Below, piece after piece: positions 1 through 4,911 of a stretch of 6,644 bases of DNA. The notes beneath the pieces are model-generated. The model was not told the origin of the DNA, ran no database searches, and saw only the letters and a list, made by a program, of their open reading frames with translations. The stretch is from contig JAOTUP010000120.1 in NCBI GenBank assembly GCA_029863825.1, forward strand, positions 1 to 6,644, written 5' to 3'. Numbering within the stretch: position 1 is the stretch's first letter; each line of letters opens with the position of its first letter. Source of the stretch: Acidobacteriota bacterium (GTDB lineage Bacteria; Acidobacteriota; Thermoanaerobaculia; Multivoradales; JAHEKO01). The position numbers were made by a program, and so were the translations under genes.

Positions 1-177
1 CAGGTGCTCGGTCGCGTTACTGATCTCGCGAACCGCGTTCTCGAACGCCGCACTGTTTACACGCGAGGGCGCGCGATAGCCGCTGACCTTGCGCACAAAC
101 TGGAGCGCCGACGCTTCGATGTCCGCTCGAGTCGCGACCCCAACCGGCTGTCTGAGTTTCTTGATGTTACGGCACAT
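1..177 (-). CDS. DUF2277 family protein, C-terminus cut by window edge
   Basis: Reading the minus strand from an ATG at 175-177 gives 59 uninterrupted codons to the left edge. The protein begins MCRNIKKLRQPVGVATRADI and continues with ALQFVRKVSGYRAPSRVNSA and then AFENAVREISNATEHL. The MCRNIK start and the ALQFVRKVSG-R-PS-N--AF core are the hallmarks of the small DUF2277 family, usually somewhat under 100 residues, so roughly the last third is missing. No function is established for the family; the fixed early Cys2 is notable but unexplained. The gene lies 49 bases downstream of the BtuF-like gene on the same strand, so co-transcription is likely. No clear Shine-Dalgarno sequence precedes the ATG. 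The family call is strong; any function would be a guess. Confidence 0.9.
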   Translation of the reverse strand, partial: MCRNIKKLRQPVGVATRADIEASALQFVRKVSGYRAPSRVNSAAFENAVREISNATEHL

Positions 178-226
178 CGCGGCACCATAGCAGAGGGTGA
201 GTGTGCAACCCGGATCAACGCAGCGC

Positions 227-1015
227 TCAGCGTCCGCGGGAGGTCGTGCGAGCCTCCTCGATAAGACGTGCAGCATAGTCGATCCCCTGGGCAGTTCTCG
301 AGCCGTGCCACGAGAGGAGCTCTCCGTCGGCCAAAACGAAGCACGAGGGCGCCAGGTCGGTGACTTGTGCCAACTCCCGGGCGTGTTCTTGGTCAAAAGG
401 GAAAGGCTCACTGCCGAGAAAGACAACGGCGGGTCGAGCCACAGCAAGGTCGCGACTGCTGAGTTCGGGATAGCGATCTCGGTGCTGCTCGAAGACGTTG
501 ATCCCACCAGCAAGTGCGAGTAGAGAATGGGCATAGGTGTCGCCGTTGACCGTCATCCATGGCTTGCGCCAGATGACGTAGGCAAAGCGGACGGGCTTGT
601 GTGAGTCGGCTCGATCGGCGACGCGGGCGGCGCGGGACTCTATCTCGCGAGCGATCTTCTCAGCACTCTCCGTTCGCTCGACCGCGCGACCGACGGAGCG
701 CACCATCGCCGCGGTCTCGGTGGGGTTTCGGGGCAGGGTTGAAAGACAGGACAGACCCGCCTGGGCCAGCGCGCGCGCATCCTCGATGCAGTTTTCTTCG
801 TCGTTCAGAAGAACCAGATCCGGGGCGAGCGCGATGATTCGCTCGACCGCCGGTGTCTTGGTGCCACCGACTTTTTCGATCCCTGCTGTGCCAATCGCCG
901 GGCGGACGCAGTAGTCGGTGATGGCGACCAGATCGCGGCCGCGGCCGAGGTCGAAGATGAGCTCCGTAAGGCTCGGGCAGAGAGATACGATCCGCACCGG
1001 AGTCGAGGCTACCAC
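227..1015 (-). CDS. BtuF/TroA-like helical-backbone metal receptor (cobalamin-binding-protein-like), cytoplasmic form
   Basis: This 262-residue protein resembles the periplasmic substrate-binding proteins for cobalamin and iron chelates (BtuF/FhuD, Pfam Peripla_BP_2). Visible family features are the first strand and helix (RIVSLCPSLTELIFDLG, residues 8-24), a DYCVRP segment (35-39), KVGGTKTP (49-55), APDLVLLNDEEN (64-75), the inter-lobe helix (about 112-136), WRKPWMTVNGDTY (149-161), LLALAGGINVF (165-175) and the C-terminal SWHGSRTAQGI (235-245). The start is a GTG at 1013-1015, preceded by AGGA nine bases upstream. An in-frame TAA lies a short way further upstream, so no hidden signal peptide fits. 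The N-terminus runs directly into the fold with no hydrophobic leader, so the protein is probably cytosolic and not part of an ordinary ABC importer. No permease, ATPase or TonB receptor is visible nearby. The ligand is unknown: cobalamin, heme and metal chelates are all possible. Confidence 0.85.
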   Translation of the reverse strand: MVASTPVRIVSLCPSLTELIFDLGRGRDLVAITDYCVRPAIGTAGIEKVGGTKTPAVERIIALAPDLVLLNDEENCIEDARALAQAGLSCLSTLPRNPTETAAMVRSVGRAVERTESAEKIAREIESRAARVADRADSHKPVRFAYVIWRKPWMTVNGDTYAHSLLALAGGINVFEQHRDRYPELSSRDLAVARPAVVFLGSEPFPFDQEHARELAQVTDLAPSCFVLADGELLSWHGSRTAQGIDYAARLIEEARTTSRGR

Positions 1016-1237
1016 CCGATGGAATCCTGAGTGTCGATACGGGAGATGTTACGTCACGACGAGTCAGGATCTGTCTTCGTCACTCGGCGTCTACCGGTCG
1101 CCGGTGAAGATGTCCTGGTTCAGCGGGGTGGGACCTCGCAGGTCGGACAAGACGTGGAAGAGGCGTTGACGCCGACGGACTGCGGCACGTGATGAGTGAA
1201 CGTGGTGAGGCGCTGGCCGGCAGGGCGTCGAGCACAC
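1016..1237. other. Intergenic stretch with no convincing gene; in-frame tail after the amidohydrolase stop
   Basis: No long open frame here looks like a protein. On the minus strand, the frame of the upstream amidohydrolase stays open for 48 codons after its TAG (1238-1240), until a second TAG at 1091-1093. The last part reads RLFHVLSDLRGPTPLNQDIF followed by TGDR, which looks more protein-like than the arginine- and serine-rich part before it. It could be a decayed C-terminal fragment, a readthrough tail or chance. A short GGCG-TTGA-CGCC hairpin (1162-1173) is too weak to call a terminator. The upstream region of the BtuF-like gene is at the left end; no clear promoter hexamers were seen. 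Confidence 0.3.
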
Positions 1238-2656
1238 CTACTGCGGGTGCGTGATCCCGGCCCGGATGCGATCGCGGTATTCCTGCGCTCGAGTCAGTAC
1301 TTCGTCGGCGTCGAGCGTGAGAACCGTGCCGCTCTTCATGACGACGCGGCCATCAATGATGACGGTCTCCACGTCGGAGGCTTGTGTGGAGTAGACGAGA
1401 ACCGAATAGGGGTCGTAGACCGGCTGCTGGTGGTAGCCATCGATATTGACGATGATCAAGTCGGCTCGTTTGCCAGGCTCGAGCGAGCCGATCTGATCCA
1501 CCATGTCGAGTGCCCGGGCGCCGCCGCGAGTCGCCAACGCCAGCGCTGTCTGAGCGTCGAGGGCCGTCGGATCGCCGGTCGTCACTTTGTGGAGCTTGGC
1601 CGCCGTGTCCATTTCGTCCCACACGCTGAGGTTGTTGTTCGACGCGGCGCCGTCGGTTCCCAGGCCCACGGCGACACCTGCCGCCAAGAGTTGCGGCACA
1701 GGAGCGACTCCTGCAGCGACTTTCATGTTGGATTCGGGGCAGTGAGCGACTCCGACGCCACGCGCCGCGAGAATGCCGATCTCATCCGTAGAAGGATGGA
1801 TCATATGGGCGGCGAGCACGCGATCGTCGAGGATGCCGAGTGAATCTGCGTACTGGACTGGTCGCATGCCGTGCTTCTCGAGAATGGTCTCGACCTCGGA
1901 CTTGTCCTCGGCGAGATGGATCAGTAGCGGGACGTCGAGCTCGGTTGCCAGCCGGTGGCCGGCCACGAGGTGGTCTCCAGACACGGTGTATGGCGCGTGG
2001 GGAGCAACGGCGGGACTGATACGCGGGTGGTCTCGCCAGCGGTTGACGAACCGCTCCGTGTACGTGACCGCCTCGTCCCACGTCGCATTGTCCGGTGCCG
2101 GGAAGTCGATGAGTGTCTCGCCGAGAACGGCGCGCATGCCGCAGCGGTCCGTTTCTTCTGCGATGGCATCTTCGTAGTAGTACATGTCGACAAATGTGGT
2201 GATGCCGCCCCGGATCATCTCGAGGCAGGCAAGGCGCGTTCCCCAGCGCACGAACTCCTCGTCGACGAACTCGGCTTCGGCGGGAAAGATCACGTCGGTG
2301 AGCCATTCGGTCAGCGGCAAATCGTCTGCGATGCCGCGCAGCAGCGTCATCGGCACATGCGCATGAGCGTTGATGAGACCGGGAAGTACCAGCTTGCCCG
2401 TTGCGTCGAGAACCGTCGCCTCGGGATAGGTGGCGCGGACGTCTCGATCCGTTCCCACAGCCACGATCGAACTCCCAGCGATCGCCACTGCGCCGTTCTC
2501 CACTATGGTTCGCTGGTCGTCCATGGTGAGGAGTGTGCCACCGGCGACGATCAGAGCTCTGCCGCCCGCGGCCTCCTCGGCGGGCACGGTACAGCCAAGC
2601 AGACCGCCGAGCAGCAGAGCTGCAGCTAGAGCCTCGAAGGCGCCGTCGGATCTCAT
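1238..2656 (-). CDS. Lipoprotein amidohydrolase, MTA/SAH deaminase-chlorohydrolase (MtaD/TrzA) group
   Basis: This 472-residue metal-dependent hydrolase has the composite beta-sandwich plus TIM-barrel plan of the cytosine deaminase/TrzA group. It aligns by eye with 5-methylthioadenosine/S-adenosylhomocysteine deaminases. Metal and active-site motifs are NAHAHVPMTLLRG (H98, H100), PHAPY (H220), IHLAE (H247, E250), AAHMIH (H284), AHCPESN (H305) and GTDGAASNN (D335). The C-terminal sandwich strand GSLEPGKRADLIIVNIDGY (390-408) is typical. All expected zinc ligands are present, so it should be active; substrate could be an adenosine derivative or another amino-azaheterocycle. The chosen ATG (2654-2656) gives a lipoprotein signal, hydrophobic residues 9-21 ending LLGC, with C22 as the lipidated cysteine. 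The longer open frame back to 2827 would run into the neighbour's start and is rejected. AGGAG sits almost against the ATG, too close for normal use. Weak TCGACC (2687-2692) and TACGCT (2663-2668) hexamers, 18 bases apart on the minus strand, would allow a nearly leaderless mRNA. The gene diverges from the DUF819 gene. Confidence 0.9.
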   Translation of the reverse strand: MRSDGAFEALAAALLLGGLLGCTVPAEEAAGGRALIVAGGTLLTMDDQRTIVENGAVAIAGSSIVAVGTDRDVRATYPEATVLDATGKLVLPGLINAHAHVPMTLLRGIADDLPLTEWLTDVIFPAEAEFVDEEFVRWGTRLACLEMIRGGITTFVDMYYYEDAIAEETDRCGMRAVLGETLIDFPAPDNATWDEAVTYTERFVNRWRDHPRISPAVAPHAPYTVSGDHLVAGHRLATELDVPLLIHLAEDKSEVETILEKHGMRPVQYADSLGILDDRVLAAHMIHPSTDEIGILAARGVGVAHCPESNMKVAAGVAPVPQLLAAGVAVGLGTDGAASNNNLSVWDEMDTAAKLHKVTTGDPTALDAQTALALATRGGARALDMVDQIGSLEPGKRADLIIVNIDGYHQQPVYDPYSVLVYSTQASDVETVIIDGRVVMKSGTVLTLDADEVLTRAQEYRDRIRAGITHPQ

Positions 2657-2706
2657 GCTCCTAGCGTACGTGATCGATGACTTGGAGGTCGAGCAGCCAG
2701 CGCGGA

Positions 2707-2721
2707 TTGTGGAATCCACAA
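2707..2721. promoter_or_regulatory. Perfect palindrome, candidate operator between amidohydrolase and DUF819 genes
   Basis: TTGTGGA-A-TCCACAA is a perfect 7-base inverted repeat around one central base. It lies in the 161-base region between two divergent genes, 51 bases upstream of the amidohydrolase ATG and 96 bases upstream of the DUF819 ATG. Size and symmetry fit a dimeric repressor such as a GntR- or LacI-type protein, but no such regulator is encoded in the window. It could control either gene or both. Confidence 0.5.
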
Positions 2722-2817
2722 GATCACCGTCGCGGCGTGGTACCGTTTCGTCGCGAGTCGCATCAACAGACCGAGGCATCGTTACCGGCGATGCTGTGTT
2801 TCTCGAGCGGAGGAGCG

Positions 2818-3990
2818 ATGGAATCACAGCCCATGTTCAACGACCCCGTCGGTGTGATGGCCGTGATCATCATGGTCCCGGTGTTCTTCGTCTGGCTGGA
2901 GAAGAAGACGCAGTGGAAGGTCTTTACCTTTCTGCCGGCAATCATCTGGATATTCTTGACGCCGATTCTGCTGAGTAATCTCGGCGTCATCCCGAAGTCG
3001 AGCCCGATCTACGACATCTTCAAGTCGTTTGCCGTACCGCTCTTCATCGTGCTCATGCTCCTCGACATCAACATCCGTGAAGCGCTGCGGGTCGCGTGGC
3101 GAGGCGCGGCGGTGATGGTGATCGGGTCGCTCGGCATCGTCGCCGGCGTTGTCGGGTCCTTCTGGGCATTTCGCGGCTGGCTACCCGATGCCGCGTGGTC
3201 CGGGTTCGGAGCCTTGGCGGGAAGCTGGATCGGCGGTACCGGGAACCTGGCGGCGGTGGCGGAGATGCTCGACACGCCGGAGGAGTTCATTGGAGTGGTC
3301 GTCATTGCCGATAATTTCGTGTATCTCGTCTATTTCCCCATCATTCTCATGGCCAAGAACTGGGCTGGTTGGTTCAACAAGTTCAGCGGAGTATCCCAGG
3401 AGCAAATCGATCACATCGCAGAAGCCACCAAGAGCGTAGAGCGCAAGACGCACGAAGTGCACTTCAAGGACGTGTTGACGCTTCTCGGGTTCGGTTTCGC
3501 CGCCATACTCGTGGCCAACCTCATCGCCGGGATGTTGCCGGAGGTCGGAGAGGTCGTTTCGACGAAGACCTGGGCTCTGCTCTTGGTGACGGTCTTCGGC
3601 ATCTCGTTGTCGGCGACGCCGCTCAAAGATGTTCCCGGTAGCGAACCGCTGTCGATGACCTTCGTCTATATCTACATGACGATGATCGGAGCCTCGGCCG
3701 ATCTGTCCCAGCTGGATCAGGGCGCAGTGTGGTTTCTCGTCGCCGGCTACGTGGCGGTGACGTTGCACCTGTTGTTGATCGGACTCTCGGCCCGCATCTT
3801 CAAGATCGACGTCTCGATGGCCGCGGTGGCAAGTGTTGCGGCGGTGGGAGGGGCGGCGTCAGCGCCTGTCGCGGCGGGGTTTCACCGCGAAGAACTGGTG
3901 CCGATCTCCATCATGCTGGCTCTCATCGGCTACGCTCTCGGCAACTTCCTCGGATGGGGTGCCGGGGCGCTTTGTCACATGCTGATCTGA
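2818..3990 (+). CDS. DUF819 family integral membrane protein (putative transporter)
   Basis: This 390-residue polytopic membrane protein matches the DUF819 (YjcL-like) family, which is uncharacterised and generally grouped with cation/anion secondary transporters. Hydrophobic segments are seen at about 9-26, 36-55, 68-83, 97-118, 157-178, 217-240, 251-268, 280-297, 303-326, 333-355 and 361-388, consistent with ten or more membrane helices. Between the first and second halves is a polar stretch (about 180-215, QEQIDHIAEATKSVERKTHE), probably a cytoplasmic loop. Conserved glycine-rich motifs are GSWIGGTGNLAAVAE (135-149) and the repeat-related AAVGGAASAPVAAG (341-354), which in such folds lie near the substrate path. 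The ATG at 2818 follows GGAGGAG (2809-2815); an upstream ATG at 2677 would add a non-hydrophobic, arginine-rich leader overlapping the promoter region and is rejected. The gene is divergent from the amidohydrolase, suggesting it may move that enzyme's substrate or product; this link is only inferred from position. Confidence 0.9.
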   Translation: MESQPMFNDPVGVMAVIIMVPVFFVWLEKKTQWKVFTFLPAIIWIFLTPILLSNLGVIPKSSPIYDIFKSFAVPLFIVLMLLDINIREALRVAWRGAAVMVIGSLGIVAGVVGSFWAFRGWLPDAAWSGFGALAGSWIGGTGNLAAVAEMLDTPEEFIGVVVIADNFVYLVYFPIILMAKNWAGWFNKFSGVSQEQIDHIAEATKSVERKTHEVHFKDVLTLLGFGFAAILVANLIAGMLPEVGEVVSTKTWALLLVTVFGISLSATPLKDVPGSEPLSMTFVYIYMTMIGASADLSQLDQGAVWFLVAGYVAVTLHLLLIGLSARIFKIDVSMAAVASVAAVGGAASAPVAAGFHREELVPISIMLALIGYALGNFLGWGAGALCHMLI

Positions 3991-4006
3991 GTCGTTCCGG
4001 ACTCAG
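3987..4006. terminator. Hairpin spanning both convergent stop codons, possible bidirectional terminator
   Basis: CTGAGTC-GTTCCG-GACTCAG is a perfect 7-base stem with a 6-base loop. The left arm contains the TGA of the DUF819 gene (3988-3990), the right arm contains the complement of the regulator's TGA (4003-4005). Just to the right is a perfect palindrome CTCGCCGGCGAG (4007-4018). There is no T-tract on either strand, so an ordinary Rho-independent terminator is not proven; it may instead act as a 3' end stabiliser or a barrier between convergent transcripts. Confidence 0.4.
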
Positions 4007-4695
4007 CTCGCCGGCGAGTCGTCGCCACCGGCTTCCATGAGGAGATCCGGGGCTGAGCGAATAATGACTCGCGCTCTTCCGACTTGGAGAATCCCGCGGT
4101 CCGACCAAGCGGACAACAGGCGACTTACGGTAAAGAGCGTCGTGCCGGCCAGTCCGGCCAGATCCTGGCGGGTGAGCGGAAAGTCGATGAGTGTCCCGGC
4201 GTCGTGGGGCCGACTTGCCTGCCCGGCCAGCCTCAGAAGGGTGCGGGCAAGCCGTTGCGAAACTCTTTCTGTAGACACTTCGCGCAACCGCTGTTGGAAG
4301 ACTTGGGCGTGGCGACTGATCTCCTCGGTCAACAAGCCGGCGAGCTCCGGCAGCTCGCTGACCAGCCGTTGAGCCGTCCGGCGGGGCCAAAAAGCCAGTG
4401 TGACATCAGTCATGGCGAGAGCGCTCACCGGGTACGACCGGGCGTGCGAGAATGCAGCCACCGCGGCGAAAGCATCACCCGGCGCGACCAGCCGCATGAT
4501 CGTCTCGTGACCGTCGGGACCGACCTGGCTGAGTTTGACTCGGCCCGCCAAGAGGATGAAGAGTCCCTTCAGCGGCTCGCCCTGATGAAAAAGAGCCTCG
4601 CCGCGGCGGAAATTTCGCTCCTCGGCCGCGGCGGACAGACGCCTGCGAGCTTCCGCTCCGAGTTGTCCCACGATGGCCGAGTCGTTGAGGTTCAT
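4003..4695 (-). CDS. Crp/Fnr-family transcriptional regulator, cysteine-free
   Basis: This 230-residue protein has the standard Crp/Fnr layout. A cyclic-nucleotide-type beta-barrel covers about residues 8-108 (FRRGEALFHQGEPLKGLFIL at 29-48, then AGRVKL and APGDAFAAVAAF at 71-82). A long dimerisation helix covers about 113-140, and a winged helix-turn-helix about 143-213. The HTH reads LTRQDLAGLAGTTLFTVSRL (174-193). There is no cysteine anywhere, so it cannot hold an Fnr-type iron-sulfur cluster. A DNR/NnrR-like role (NO sensing, possibly with heme) is plausible from its position but not shown by sequence. In Fnr the recognition helix has E--SR; here the Glu position is F188, followed by V190-S191-R192, so DNA specificity probably differs from TTGAT. 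The ATG at 4693-4695 places the fold at the usual distance; its Shine-Dalgarno is weak. It is divergent from nosZ, the likely target, and convergent with DUF819, 12 bases apart. Confidence 0.92.
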   Translation of the reverse strand: MNLNDSAIVGQLGAEARRRLSAAAEERNFRRGEALFHQGEPLKGLFILLAGRVKLSQVGPDGHETIMRLVAPGDAFAAVAAFSHARSYPVSALAMTDVTLAFWPRRTAQRLVSELPELAGLLTEEISRHAQVFQQRLREVSTERVSQRLARTLLRLAGQASRPHDAGTLIDFPLTRQDLAGLAGTTLFTVSRLLSAWSDRGILQVGRARVIIRSAPDLLMEAGGDDSPAS

Positions 4696-4702
4696 GCTCG
4701 TT

Positions 4703-4741
4703 GCTGCCGTCGAAGGCAGTAGACCAAGTGATGACGGCAGC
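4703..4741. repeat. 9-base inverted repeat in the regulator's leader
   Basis: GCTGCCGTC (4703-4711) is repeated in perfect inverted form as GACGGCAGC (4733-4741), with 21 bases between. The left arm can also pair locally: CTGCC (4704-4708) with GGCAG (4715-4719) around a 6-base loop. It lies only eight bases upstream of the regulator's start codon, so on its mRNA it could hide the weak ribosome site, or it could be a spaced operator for self-control. No direct evidence separates these. Confidence 0.4.
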
Positions 4742-4763
4742 GGCGACGTTGCCGGCAAAGTGA

Positions 4764-4783
4764 TTTCGATTCTAGAACGGAAA
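4764..4783. promoter_or_regulatory. 20-base imperfect dyad in the regulator-nosZ intergenic region
   Basis: TTTCgaTTCTAGAAcgGAAA has an 8-base perfect core (TTCTAGAA, 4770-4777) and matching TTTC/GAAA outer arms on the same axis, with two mismatched pairs between them. It sits midway between the two divergent start codons. It is the most AT-rich part of the interval and could be an operator or part of the regulator's own promoter. The protein that would bind it is unknown. Confidence 0.35.
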
Positions 4784-4793
4784 CGCATCGAGT

Positions 4794-4807
4794 TTGCGCG
4801 GGCGCAA
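4794..4807. promoter_or_regulatory. Fnr/DNR-like dyad, candidate binding site of the adjacent Crp/Fnr regulator
   Basis: TTGCGC-GG-GCGCAA is a perfect 14-base inverted repeat. Its outer TTG-N8-CAA and total length equal those of the Fnr/DNR consensus (TTGAT-N4-ATCAA), but the inner bases are CGC rather than AT. It lies 104 bases upstream of the nosZ ATG and 98 bases upstream of the regulator's ATG. If TAGTCT (4831-4836) is the nosZ -10 element, transcription would begin near 4843 and this site would be centred near -42, the usual spot for a class II Crp/Fnr activator. Both the -10 and a TGTTCA -35 (4808-4813) are weak, as expected for an activated promoter. Confidence 0.5.
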
Positions 4808-4882
4808 TGTTCACGCGAGAACACTCCAGCTAGTCTGGAGGCACCGGGGATGCCGGTGCGCTGTGGTCCGACGACGCCACGG
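4808..4882 (+). promoter_or_regulatory. nosZ promoter/leader with a run of adjacent inverted repeats
   Basis: Four inverted repeats follow one another. TGTTC-acgcga-GAACA spans 4808-4823. CTCCAG-ctagt-CTGGAG spans 4824-4840 (6-base stem). GCACCGG-ggatg-CCGGTGC spans 4841-4859 (7-base stem). A looser CTGTGG/CCACGG pair lies at 4861-4866 and 4877-4882. The first three abut with no spacer. Depending on the true transcription start they are either protein-binding sites in the promoter or structured 5' leader RNA. The stretch also contains GG (4840-4841) and GC (4852-4853) exactly ten bases apart inside AGGCAC-N5-ATGCC, resembling a sigma-54 -24/-12 promoter, an alternative to the sigma-70 reading. 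Confidence 0.4.
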
Positions 4883-4897
4883 TCGCGAGAAATGACA

Positions 4898-4904
4898 AAG
4901 GAGG
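4898..4904 (+). promoter_or_regulatory. nosZ: Strong nosZ ribosome binding site
   Basis: AAGGAGG is a full match to the anti-Shine-Dalgarno sequence, seven bases before the ATG at 4912. It fixes the nosZ start and predicts efficient translation, in contrast to the weak sites of the other genes here. Confidence 0.85.
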
Positions 4905-4911
4905 GTGTCCT

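Noticed and set aside
4..264. Plus-strand open frame of 86 codons at the left edge
   Set aside because: The opposite strand encodes a clear DUF2277 protein here; the plus frame is its shadow.
1058..1081. GACGA/TCGTC inverted repeat as a terminator for the amidohydrolase
   Set aside because: Only a 5-base stem with a 14-base loop and no T-tract.
1196..1843. Plus-strand open frame of 215 codons
   Set aside because: It is antisense to the amidohydrolase catalytic domain and shows no domain pattern.
1955..2629. Plus-strand open frame of 224 codons
   Set aside because: It is antisense to conserved amidohydrolase motifs, including the metal-binding HAH segment.
2677..2817. Upstream ATG giving the DUF819 protein 47 extra residues
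   Set aside because: The extension is polar and unlike the family, spans the palindrome and promoter region, and the ATG at 2818 has its own GGAGGAG ribosome site.
2657..2827. Upstream ATG giving the amidohydrolase 57 extra residues
   Set aside because: It would overlap the start and ribosome site of the divergent DUF819 gene and bury the lipoprotein signal inside the protein.
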